Shown one piece after another: positions 55,963 to 64,000 of a stretch of DNA of 64,000 nt. The notes beneath the pieces were generated by a model, which searched no databases, was not told the DNA's origin, and saw nothing but the letters and a program-made list of their open reading frames with translations. How positions within the stretch are numbered: the first letter of the stretch is position 1; every line of letters starts with the position of its first letter. The translations under genes were made by a program, and so were the position numbers. Source of the stretch: Daedaleopsis sinensis (lineage: Eukaryota > Basidiomycota > Agaricomycetes > Polyporales > Polyporaceae); the NCBI GenBank assembly GCA_033807695.1, contig CM066311.1:2418001-2482000 (forward strand), read 5' to 3'.

Positions 55963-57605
55963 TCAAAAGCGAAGGCCAGCGCATTGTCGTGAGAGAGGAA
56001 GTTGTCGTGCTGCTCTGTGTAGACGTCCTCGATGCCAGAGAGCATCGCAGCGAACGAGCAGGCGAACACATCCTCATGGTCACCAGACAAGAGGTCTACT
56101 TCGTCATCGGAGGACATCGGAGTAGGAGGATGAGCTAGGGCTCTATGTGCAGGCACAGGGGGAGGAGCTGGATTTACAGGCTCAGCAAGAGGATTGGGCG
56201 AAGGAGAGCGCTGCTGTGTAGTGTTGTCTCGCTCGGAGGGCTCGGGTGTCGACACAGGAGACTGCGAAGTGATGTGGAGACGTTGGGGCACCCGGTTCTG
56301 TCGTTTGAGGTCCTGGTTGTTCAGCAAGCCGTTGTAGCGCGTCGAGCGAGAGGGGAGCTTGCACTTGAGGTATGCAACCACCCAGAAACACGAAGTGTTG
56401 CAGACAAAGATCATCCAGTAGACATAGCCCTCCGGTGTCGTGACCGGGAGCGGTCCCTTGAGGTCTGTGTGAACGAGCGTGATGCAAACAAACTTCCTGG
56501 ATGCGAAGCGAGGGATTGGATGGCACTTGAGCTTCCCAGCAAGGCAGGGCTCGCAGATGGGGTCTGGCTGACACTTCGAGCGGATGCTGATGCCCAAAAT
56601 GAGTCCCTTGCGTATAACTGTGCGCAGGTCATCGAGACTGACGTGCGAGGAGTGTTGGTGCCAAAGTGCGAGGTCCTCTTCGCAGGTAGAGGCCGCAGAG
56701 AGCGCATTCTTCGACTGGGGGAGAGTGCGACCAGACAGGTAGCCAACGTTGTGCTGGTTCACCAAGGCTTCGAAGTGCAGCTTCCCCTGGGTGTAGAAGA
56801 GGACACGCTCACCCTCCAGCTGGACAGAGTAGCCTTTCTCGCGCATGAGGTGGAAGACAGACAGTAGATTGCTGGCAAGCTCAGAAATGTGCAGTACATC
56901 GTGGAAAATGACAGCAGGCAGTACAACCCCCTTCCTCTCCGCCGGTTGAAACACCACCGACCCGAGCCCAGCAGAGTGGATGATGTGCGAGTTGGCGAGG
57001 CAAATGGGGATGATGTGGGGCGAGTACGAGCGAAACCAGTGGCGGTGAGGGGTCATGTGTGCAGAAGCACCTGTGTCGGTGTTCCAGTTAGCTGCTGCCG
57101 GCGTAGAGAGCCACGAAGTGCGATTGGAGGAAGACAGGAGAGCGTAGGCGCAGCCAGCACTCACAGTAGCCGCACCAGCGGACTCTGTGGATGTCTGCTG
57201 GACGTCGTTTGAGGCCTCGGACGCAGTGTCCTTGCGCTTGGGCTTCTGGGAGCGGAATTGAGCGCATTCGGCGGCCTTCGCCTTCGCCTTTGTGCTCGCG
57301 TTGCGACGCGCGAAGCACTCGCTCTCCGGGTGGCCCGACATGCCACAGAATGTACATTTGACGGAGGAGGCGGCGTTGGAGAGGACGGGAGTCGACAAGG
57401 ACTGTCCCAGTTGGTTTTCGAGCGCGATGAACGCGTCCTGCAACTTCTCCCAGGTCAGGGAGTCGTCGAGGAGCAGTGTTTGCCTCAGAGCAGCGTACTC
57501 TGCAGGCATCGCACGGATGAGAGTCATTAGGACGAGCTCATCGTCGAGTTGTGCGATGCCAAACCCTGGGGGTCGAAGGGACTTCACGTCGGACTTCAAC
57601 TGCAA
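55899..57605 (-). CDS. Copia gag (C-terminal part), protease and deleted integrase
   Basis: Frame of 568 codons. Gag: LDDELVLMTLIRAMPAEYAA, then a zinc knuckle CTFCGMSGHPESEC. Protease: WNTDTGASAHMT, with DTGA the active-site loop. Pre-integrase: LALWHQHSSHVSLDDL and CEPCLAGKLKCHP, the HHCC zinc site. Integrase core: HTDLKGPLPVTTPEGYVYWM, but after WVVAYLKCK the sequence jumps to a Pro-rich spacer. The second Asp and the Glu of the integrase DDE triad are therefore missing. The frame passes into the RT frame by a shift near 55,930. Confidence 0.9.
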   Translation of the reverse strand: MQLKSDVKSLRPPGFGIAQLDDELVLMTLIRAMPAEYAALRQTLLLDDSLTWEKLQDAFIALENQLGQSLSTPVLSNAASSVKCTFCGMSGHPESECFARRNASTKAKAKAAECAQFRSQKPKRKDTASEASNDVQQTSTESAGAATVSAGCAYALLSSSNRTSWLSTPAAANWNTDTGASAHMTPHRHWFRSYSPHIIPICLANSHIIHSAGLGSVVFQPAERKGVVLPAVIFHDVLHISELASNLLSVFHLMREKGYSVQLEGERVLFYTQGKLHFEALVNQHNVGYLSGRTLPQSKNALSAASTCEEDLALWHQHSSHVSLDDLRTVIRKGLILGISIRSKCQPDPICEPCLAGKLKCHPIPRFASRKFVCITLVHTDLKGPLPVTTPEGYVYWMIFVCNTSCFWVVAYLKCKLPSRSTRYNGLLNNQDLKRQNRVPQRLHITSQSPVSTPEPSERDNTTQQRSPSPNPLAEPVNPAPPPVPAHRALAHPPTPMSSDDEVDLLSGDHEDVFACSFAAMLSGIEDVYTEQHDNFLSHDNALAFAFECCINHASKAEQEHQTSRTSG

Positions 57606-57895
57606 AGCCCGGTGGCGAGGGAGGATAGGGATTCGTTGTCGGCCTTTCGGAGGCTCAGGAGCACGTTGTAGGTGTTAAAACGTGTACCTGGACGTTTCTG
57701 CATGTGCACGGCCTCCAACTTCACCCACATCGCAGCAGGATCGTCCCGGATGGACTCCAGATGTGTGTGCCGCTCCCTCTCCACACAACCCCAAATCTCC
57801 CCTGCTGCCAGGTCCACCTTGTTGTTGAAATTGCGCAGATCGCAACGTTCTCCAGCGTCCAGAGGCGGGACGAAGGAAGGCCTCATCTCAGTGTG
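57606..57895 (-). pseudogene. Copia gag N-terminal fragment, copy 1
   Basis: Frame containing RPSFVPPLDAGERCDLRNFN, WGCVERERHTHLESIRDDPA and FNTYNVLLSLRKADNESLSS, ending LATGLCS then stop. This is the helical gag (UBN2-type) domain. A one-base shift separates it from the following frame. The fragment is cut at 57,895, where unrelated sequence starts. Confidence 0.8.
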
Positions 57896-59150
57896 ACTAG
57901 GAACGTCTGTACGTCTTGAGGGCGACATTTGAGTGCAAAGTCGAAGGACGTGTCGAGCTATGTGAAGCACACAGGCTTTCAGATATTGCAGGTAACCAGA
58001 ATTAGTGTCGGATTTGTTGGGCGCTGAGGCATTTCTGATGCGGTGACGGAACAAAGACCGTATCTTTGTGTGGCTTTGACAGGATGAAACATTTTTTAGG
58101 GTGGACGGATGGGGGGTGACAGACTCCGGATGGTTTGGAAGGCAGGCCGACAGTGGTCCCGCCCACATGCAGGTTCGGATTTGACGGCAATACGTTCAGG
58201 CTCGGTTGCACAGGCAAGGTGTTGAGAAAGGTGGGAGGACTGCGTCGTTTGAGGTGTCATGAGAGCCGTGCTCTCTAACTTGTCGCATCCATGGCGGTTG
58301 GCAGTGTTGATGTTGGCAGTGTTGACGTTGGAACCAAAGGGGAGGGTGGTCCGTTGTGAATCAGATGACGAGCTTGAAGCGTGGCTGAGCAGTTGTGCGA
58401 CATACGCCGAATGAGGTAGCCTGGCAGGAGGCACTTCTGCTGTGGGAGGGAGACAGCCTAGAACCCCGCCTGTGTGTGAACATAGGCTTAAATGGTCAGT
58501 GATACTGGAACTGACGCATGGTGCCCAAAAGTGTTCCACCACGAGCCCCAGAAGTAACTGATAAAGAAACAACATATGTAACAATGAATTGCTCCTCCTA
58601 CTCCTCCTCCTCCTCCTGCAGCTCTGTGAGTATGCACACACTCCGACACCTGGTCAGGCTCCTCGACTCTGTGCACCATCAATGTCAATCTCTCCCAGCC
58701 ATGAGCAGGAGAAGAGATTGACATTGATGGTGTTCATTGGAGCGACCGTGACAGCAGCATCCCAAAACATCCGCATGCCACTGATTCGAAGGAGTCTATA
58801 GTAGTTGTTGCTGACTCACACTCATACAAGCTAGCACCCTCCGATACCAATGTGCACATGGGGGTAGTAAGTACCTCCGCAGCCGGTACCGACTCCAAGG
58901 CAATGTGGACAAAATGTATACACTAAACTCTGGTGTTTTCCCCATCAGGTCCAGAAGATTGGCGTCACCTGCGACTGCAAGTGAGACCTAGAGAGAACGC
59001 ACACTAATCATGATACTAAGGACCGCGAGGCCAAGGTAAGTAGACCTGGGTTGTGTACGCACCGCCACTCTCTAACTCTAACTTATTTAGAACTTGGCAT
59101 AAACAGTAACTGCATTGGGATCGTTGTGCAATCAATACCAAAAAGTAAGT
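57896..59150. other. Spacer between the two copia copies
   Basis: No supported gene. It contains CTC runs at about 58,585-58,616 and a strong hairpin at 58,674. Short frames on both strands lack motifs. Confidence 0.5.
58674..58732. repeat. Perfect 20-bp hairpin
   Basis: CACCATCAATGTCAATCTCT (58674-58693) is followed after 19 nt by its exact reverse complement (58713-58732). It could be a fold-back element remnant or a hairpin RNA. No flanking duplication was seen. Confidence 0.8.
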
Positions 59151-59399
59151 CCGTCATAGCCTCTGCGCATGGTGGATAGAATGTGCCATCAGTGTGATAT
59201 GATTGAACTCGGGACTCAGGTTGTGCAACTGGGCGTTCAACACGCAATTGTCATGTTGTGCGACCTGATGCTGACGGGATGTGAGAGGATTTGTACAGCA
59301 CCGGCAATTGCAACGAGGATGCCCTATCGTCACTCCGTCCATGACACAAGCACTTAGATGTTCTACATTTGCAAAGTTAGCACATTCTGCCACAGCACG

Positions 59400-60397
59400 A
59401 AAGGCTCTAGGAGAGATGAATCTTACTCCACGTTTGGTCTGTATTCTCCGATGGAACAATGATATGCTCGCACTCGTCGCAAGCATGGGCCCAGTGAGGT
59501 TGACTGACACCTTCCATCCGAGTGGTATGTTCAGCCAGTGCCCTATGAAACCGGTTCTGCTGCAAGCCATGATGAGGAAGTATATGTGGAATGAAATATG
59601 GTCAATGGTCTCATACTTAGGAGCACCACCTTGGTTTGTCACACTTCCTCCAGCTAGCTGATGTGAAACATCCATTGGCATTATATATGTCAGATACCAA
59701 TCAGACATATGTACCCAAGTTTAGAATACAAGATGAACGGATGCACCTCATTGCTAGTAACCAAAATCTTGTATACGTCTAATGTTCACAAGTGTACTAC
59801 AAGAAACCAGAAAGATTATATATTTAAAGGTGCTCAGAATGGATTGCAAGAAGTGGATGATCGCGGTTGCACAGACCCTGTAACCAAAGTCTGTAGCTGA
59901 CTATAACACCCTTGAAAACTCACGTCATGTTCCAATCTATTCAAAAGGTATTTGAGAGAAATGTGGAGTTAATTGGTGGTGACCGCAGTTCCAAAGACAA
60001 AGCTTGTTCACTAGTCACTAAGATGGTTAATGCATTGACAGCAGCGTCAGAGATAGTGGACCTATGGCTGCTATGTATCTACTGAAACATCCAGATCATT
60101 ACACTGGTCACAAGTTCCGAGCATGCTTTTGGAGAGGATATGTGCTAGAGATCATGTGAGCATGGGAAGATTCAAAGGATATATCACAGGAGGGTAGATC
60201 TACTGTTGTTGTAGATTGTCAAACTAGCAATATGGAGGGCCCAAAGCGCATCATAGTGTTATCTCCAGTCATTAACTCTATGAATAGACCTATTGAGTTT
60301 GAACACTTAAATGTATCAACTGGGTCTGGCTGTATCACAAGAGACCTGTTTCCAAGCAACGCTGCAAGACCATCTTCTTACAGCAGGATACAAATGA
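59400..60397 (+). pseudogene. Decayed Helitron Rep/helicase protein
   Basis: Plus-strand pieces in changing frames match the Helitron_like_N region: SMVSYLGAPPWFVTLPPA, then DVKHPLALYMSDTNQTYVPK with FRIQDERMHLIASN. Further on come LVTKMVNALTAASEIV, then MAAMYLLKHPDHYTGHKFRA with CFWRGYVLEIM and GRSTVVVDCQTSN. In fungal Helitrons this is the order GAPSWFVT, DxxHPIALYYADTNE, MVNAFTAASEIGGPMACMYL, LGHPDHYT. Several frameshifts and stops break it. The PIF1 helicase half is absent, because a copia LTR begins at 60398. Confidence 0.78.
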
Positions 60398-60716
60398 TGT
60401 TGAACTTGGTGCGATAACTCTCGTTCTATTGCCCCGTTCAAGCCGCAATTTTTACTATAGGTTACTTACCATGCATTCCACTGACACTCGCAGTTATCGG
60501 ACTTTTGTGTTGCCTTGTTTATCTTTTCAGCACCGCATTTTCTCCCAGCGCTTCTTTTATTAATTTTCAGTGCTGGGTGGCTGTAGAACTGTACAGGTCT
60601 TTCCCACGGGCTAGCGCACACATAGATAGACCGTTGTGTCAAGCTCTGGAGTCCTTAGACTTCACAGAGCTCGACTTAGGCCATTGTGATCACTCTGAGG
60701 CCCGCTGCAGTCAACA
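60398..60716 (+). repeat. 5' LTR of copia copy 2 (319 bp)
   Basis: Begins TGTTGAACTTGG and ends CAGTCAACA, with 6-bp terminal inverted repeats TGTTGA/TCAACA. It aligns in inverted orientation with 53993-54393, minus two internal segments. Confidence 0.9.
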
Positions 60717-60731
60717 GGTTATGAGCCCTGC
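60717..60731 (+). promoter_or_regulatory. Primer-binding site, initiator tRNA-Met anticodon arm
   Basis: GGTTATGAGCCCTGC directly follows the LTR. Its reverse complement, GCAGGGCTCATAACC, equals the anticodon stem-loop of eukaryotic initiator tRNA-Met (CAT in the middle). Priming from a cleaved tRNA half is known for Drosophila copia. The match is seen directly; its use is inferred. Confidence 0.75.
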
Positions 60732-60905
60732 ACTCTGACAGCCTCTAGACGTCCTCCCTGCCTGTCCATCGCTCTGGACCCATTCTCCCAGTCTCCTCGC
60801 TTTTCGCTCTGCTTGACCTCTATCCTCTCGGGATCTCCTCCTCTTCGCATCCCTCGCATCTTTTCGCGATATCTCGCAGCCATTCGCTCCGCTTGACTCG
60901 CACCT

Positions 60906-61352
60906 TTGCCCACTGTTCTCTTGCCACGTCACTCACCCTCGACCTTGTCGCCGGGTGCCCCGACCTTCGCGAAGCTCTCCAATTGCAACTACCAGTCATG
61001 GAAGCTCGACATGGAGGCTAGGCTTCAGACCCTTTGTCTTCACATTGTGCAAGGCACTGAGACGAGGCCTTCCTTCGTCCCGCCTCTGGACGCTGGAGAA
61101 CGTTGCGATCTGCGCAATTTCAACAACAAGGTGGACCTGGCAGCAGGGGAGATTTGGGGTTGTGTGGAGAGGGAGCGGCACACACATCTGGAGTCCATCC
61201 GGGACGATCCTGCTGCGATGTGGGTGAAGTTGGAGGCCGTGCACATGCAGAAACGTCCAGGTACACGTTTTAACACCTACAACGTGCTCCTGAGCCTCCG
61301 AAAGGCCGACAACGAATCCCTATCCTCCCTCGCCACCGGGCTTTGCAGTTGA
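60906..61352 (+). pseudogene. Copia gag N-terminal part, copy 2
   Basis: Open frame with PTFAKLSNCNYQSWKLDMEA, LCLHIVQGTETRPSFVPPLD, WGCVERERHTHLESIRDDPA and LLSLRKADNESLSS, ending LATGLCS. The first in-frame ATG (61011) is inside the conserved WKLDMEA helix, so the true start is missing or is a non-ATG codon. It ends with the same one-base shift as copy 1. Confidence 0.85.
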
Positions 61353-62398
61353 AGTCCGACGTGAAGTCCCTTCGACCCCCAGGGTTTGGCATCGCACAAC
61401 TCGACGATGAGCTCGTCCTAATGACTCTCATCCGTGCGATGCCTGCAGAGTACGCTGCTCTGAGGCAAACACTGCTCCTCGACGACTCCCTGACCTGGGA
61501 GAAGTTGCAGGACGCGTTCATCGCGCTCGAAAACCAACTGGGACAGTCCTTGTCGACTCCCGTCCTCTCCAACGCCGCCTCCTCCGTCAAATGTACATTC
61601 TGTGGCATGTCGGGCCACCCGGAGAGCGAGTGCTTCGCGCGTCGCAACGCGAGCACAAAGGCGAAGGCGAAGGCCGCCGAATGCGCTCAATTCCGCTCCC
61701 AGAAGCCCAAGCGCAAGGACACTGCGTCCGAGGCCTCAAACGACGTCCAGCAGACATCCACAGAGTCCGCTGGTGCGGCTACTGTGAGTGCTGGCTGCGC
61801 CTACGCTCTCCTGTCTTCCTCCAATCGCACTTCGTGGCTCTCTACGCCGGCAGCAGCTAACTGGAACACCGACACAGGTGCTTCTGCACACATGACCCCT
61901 CACCGCCACTGGTTTCGCTCGTACTCGCCCCACATCATCCCCATTTGCCTCGCCAACTCGCACATCATCCACTCTGCTGGGCTCGGGTCGGTGGTGTTTC
62001 AACCGGCGGAGAGGAAGGGGGTTGTACTGCCTGCTGTCATTTTCCACGATGTACTGCACATTTCTGAGCTTGCCAGCAATCTACTGTCTGTCTTCCACCT
62101 CATGCGCGAGAAAGGCTACTCTGTCCAGCTGGAGGGTGAGCGTGTCCTCTTCTACACCCAGGGGAAGCTGCACTTCGAAGCCTTGGTGAACCAGCACAAC
62201 GTTGGCTACCTGTCTGGTCGCACTCTCCCCCAGTCGAAGAATGCGCTCTCTGCGGCCTCTACCTGCGAAGAGGACCTCGCACTTTGGCACCAACACTCCT
62301 CACACGTCAGTCTCGATGACCTGCGCACAGTTATACGCAAGGGACTCATTTTGGGCATCAGCATCCGCTCGAAGTGTCAGCTGGACCCCTCTTGCTGA
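61343..62398 (+). CDS. Copia gag C-terminus and protease, copy 2
   Basis: Frame of 351 codons beginning QLKSDVKSLRPPGFG. It has the gag helix, zinc knuckle CTFCGMSGHPESEC, protease loop NTDTGASAHMT and pre-integrase LALWHQHSSHVSLDDL. It stops at RSKCQLDPSC, where the deletion starts. The sequence is nearly identical to 55899-57605, which implies recent duplication. Confidence 0.9.
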   Translation: MQLKSDVKSLRPPGFGIAQLDDELVLMTLIRAMPAEYAALRQTLLLDDSLTWEKLQDAFIALENQLGQSLSTPVLSNAASSVKCTFCGMSGHPESECFARRNASTKAKAKAAECAQFRSQKPKRKDTASEASNDVQQTSTESAGAATVSAGCAYALLSSSNRTSWLSTPAAANWNTDTGASAHMTPHRHWFRSYSPHIIPICLANSHIIHSAGLGSVVFQPAERKGVVLPAVIFHDVLHISELASNLLSVFHLMREKGYSVQLEGERVLFYTQGKLHFEALVNQHNVGYLSGRTLPQSKNALSAASTCEEDLALWHQHSSHVSLDDLRTVIRKGLILGISIRSKCQLDPSC

Positions 62399-62445
62399 GC
62401 CTGTAAATCCAGCTCCTCCGCTGCGATGCTCTCTGGCATCGACTC

Positions 62446-64000
62446 TAACAGACCCTACGTTAATTATTATCAAACCTGACAATGTGCAAGCATCTCTGAC
62501 CAGGTAGAGAACCTAGCTACACCATCTAACCACCTTTGTGTGCCAGAAATGATGTACTGTTGCCCATCTGCAAAAAACTCCTTCTGCAACCTCATACCAC
62601 ATTTGACCCACCAGAATAGACCACATTTGATCCACCAGAATAGACCACCTGCGGAGAACTGCATGGACGACATGCGAGTTTCGTACAAAGCGACACTGAT
62701 GTTGGAGTGTCTGATGATAGAAGATGGGATGAAGATCACTGCCGCTAGAGGAAACTCGACGACAATACCAAGGTTTCAGAGGACGATTTGGCCCCCAAGC
62801 CGAGGGTCGTAATCGCCTAGGGCCATGATACTGCATCAGCCGGAAGCAAAGTTCATGTGATCAGTATGAACACGAGTTATCGTTTGCGGTCCGAGGTTGA
62901 AGCTCAAAGCAGCGAAGACATGACATTCAGCCGTCTCTCACTGACCAGAGACACTTAAGAGGTGGAAATTTGAACACAGTGGTTCTGTGTAGACCAGCAT
63001 GATAGCAGTGCTGACATCGTACGTGACTCAGTATGTGTGCGGCTCGTTCCGCATCTTCTGAGAATACTTAGCGTGTGGGGTGCCATTCAGGGCAACTCGG
63101 ATGGTCTGAGTTTCAACTCGCATCCTGGTTTCCATGTAGAACTACGAGTATCTAGAGCAAAGGTGCCTGCACATTAGTGCACCTTTACATGGTTCTGAGG
63201 ATGAGTAGTTCTGCTCGTATGGACATGAGTGTAACGGCTCATATATTCCGAGCCTGGCAGCATATGTCAGAGACTCGGACATGTGGAGTGGCATGGCATT
63301 TGGATATGCTCCCATGTTCCTGTGCTCCTTTCCCGATGCCGATTGATTAACGGAGGGATCAAGGGTATACTTATGAGTGTAAGACAAGGGCTCAGGCAGC
63401 CGTGTTGCGTCATCCCTCAGCATCCATGAGCACATCAGGGTCTTCACTTGATTTAGAAGAATTCACTGGAAATCTAGATTGGTGTTGCCATGTTCTGTGC
63501 TTGACCCGAGATCGTTGCTGCCGGCACAGAAGTGGGGTGCACAAGCAGTGCGGTGATCTAGTACAGATTAAGTGTGGGGCCCGCAAGCGGTTGCTTAGGA
63601 CAGCACATAGCGGGCATTGAACTCTCGGAAGTCACGGCCGAGAGGAAACCTCAGGCTGACTCACTGCACGCCATGCAGCGAATTCAAGTACACGAATAAC
63701 TAGTGCATAAGTTGGGGCTACCTACTCGGGACCCCATTTCTTTTCCAACACCAGGTGGCCATAGGGCTGAACCTGACTGATATCGATCGGGTCGGCGCAA
63801 CCATTTGGAAATCAAAGGGGAAGAGGTCGCAAGATGGCGCATGAGCGGACTTACCTCCACTGCATGAGATCAATCATACGTGATTACCCCAGTCGTGGGG
63901 AGTCTTCCAGCGGAATCTGCCAGAATCTGCCAGAATTCCGCCGCATGCTAGCGCTGCCGCACGCCACCTGCTGTCTTCCTTCCCCCTCTGTAATCTGTCA
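62446..64000. other. Unannotated right end
   Basis: No supported gene. Two direct copies of ACCACATTTGA(C/T)CCACCAG and the next six bases lie at 62,596-62,646. Short repeats of GCCAGAATCT lie at about 63,916-63,945. Open frames up to 107 codons lack motifs. Confidence 0.5.

Larger units (their letters stand above)
53993..57895 (-). mobile_element. Ty1/copia retrotransposon, copy 1 (lacks its 5' end)
   Basis: On the minus strand, gag, protease, a truncated integrase, reverse transcriptase and RNase H are followed by a 3' LTR (54393-53993). Homology with copy 2 stops abruptly at about 57,895 inside gag, so the 5' LTR and primer-binding site are missing. The order protease-integrase-RT-RNase H defines the copia superfamily. 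Integrase is internally deleted. The copy cannot move by itself. Confidence 0.92.
60398..62445 (+). mobile_element. Ty1/copia retrotransposon, copy 2 (deletion derivative)
   Basis: 5' LTR, primer-binding site, gag, zinc knuckle and protease are present and nearly identical to copy 1 but on the opposite strand. After RSKCQLD (about 62,385) the sequence jumps to SLAEPVNPAPP-type spacer sequence and again to the AMLSGID stretch. This skips most of integrase, all of RT and RNase H, and the 3' LTR. It is non-autonomous. Confidence 0.9.

Noticed and set aside
59154..59708. 184-codon minus-strand frame
   Set aside because: The opposite strand carries recognisable Helitron motifs over the same bases, so this is antisense.

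Overview
The window reads as nuclear DNA of a filamentous basidiomycete, probably an agaricomycete. Short GT-AG introns of about 50-60 bp interrupt most genes. Both strands carry housekeeping genes of clear fungal type. The repeat load (Plavaka-type transposase, Ty1/copia, Helitron, MITE-like elements) and the expanded WD40, leucine-rich and low-complexity families are typical of that group. There are no bacterial operons, CRISPR arrays or phage genes, and no tRNA or rRNA gene was recognised.

Region 1 (1-17,100) is gene-dense and mostly conserved: the 3' end of an unknown gene, ribosomal stalk protein P1, an inositol polyphosphate kinase divergently arranged with a kinesin, an unknown protein, a winged-helix/coiled-coil protein, an NADH:flavin oxidoreductase of the old yellow enzyme class, and NAD-dependent formate dehydrogenase. 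The formate dehydrogenase gene carries a 458-bp MITE-like insertion inside the exon for its substrate-site motif PFHPxYxT.

Region 2 (17,600-27,360) holds a basidiomycete-type low-complexity gene, two minisatellites, a fragment of a splicing-factor gene (SART1/Snu66), a small MITE-like element and a multi-exon Plavaka-type transposase. A 16-bp inverted repeat at both ends suggests, without proof, one 9.7-kb element that carries cargo.

Region 3 (27,400-39,600) has almost no genes. It is AT-richer, contains families of short hairpins, and ends in a GC-rich degenerate tandem array.

Region 4 (39,600-54,000) contains lineage-specific genes: a long proline/alanine-repeat protein, a Ser/Pro-rich protein, a small membrane protein whose intron holds a CACTA-like MITE, a frameshifted WD40 gene, a frameshifted leucine-rich gene, and several weak small genes.

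Region 5 (54,000-62,450) is a transposon nest. Two defective copies of one Ty1/copia family lie head to head. One has truncated a host gene and the other sits at the end of a decayed Helitron. The last 1.5 kb shows nothing coding that I can support.

The host genes show no pathway clustering. Most of the interest is in how mobile DNA has entered, split or carried genes.
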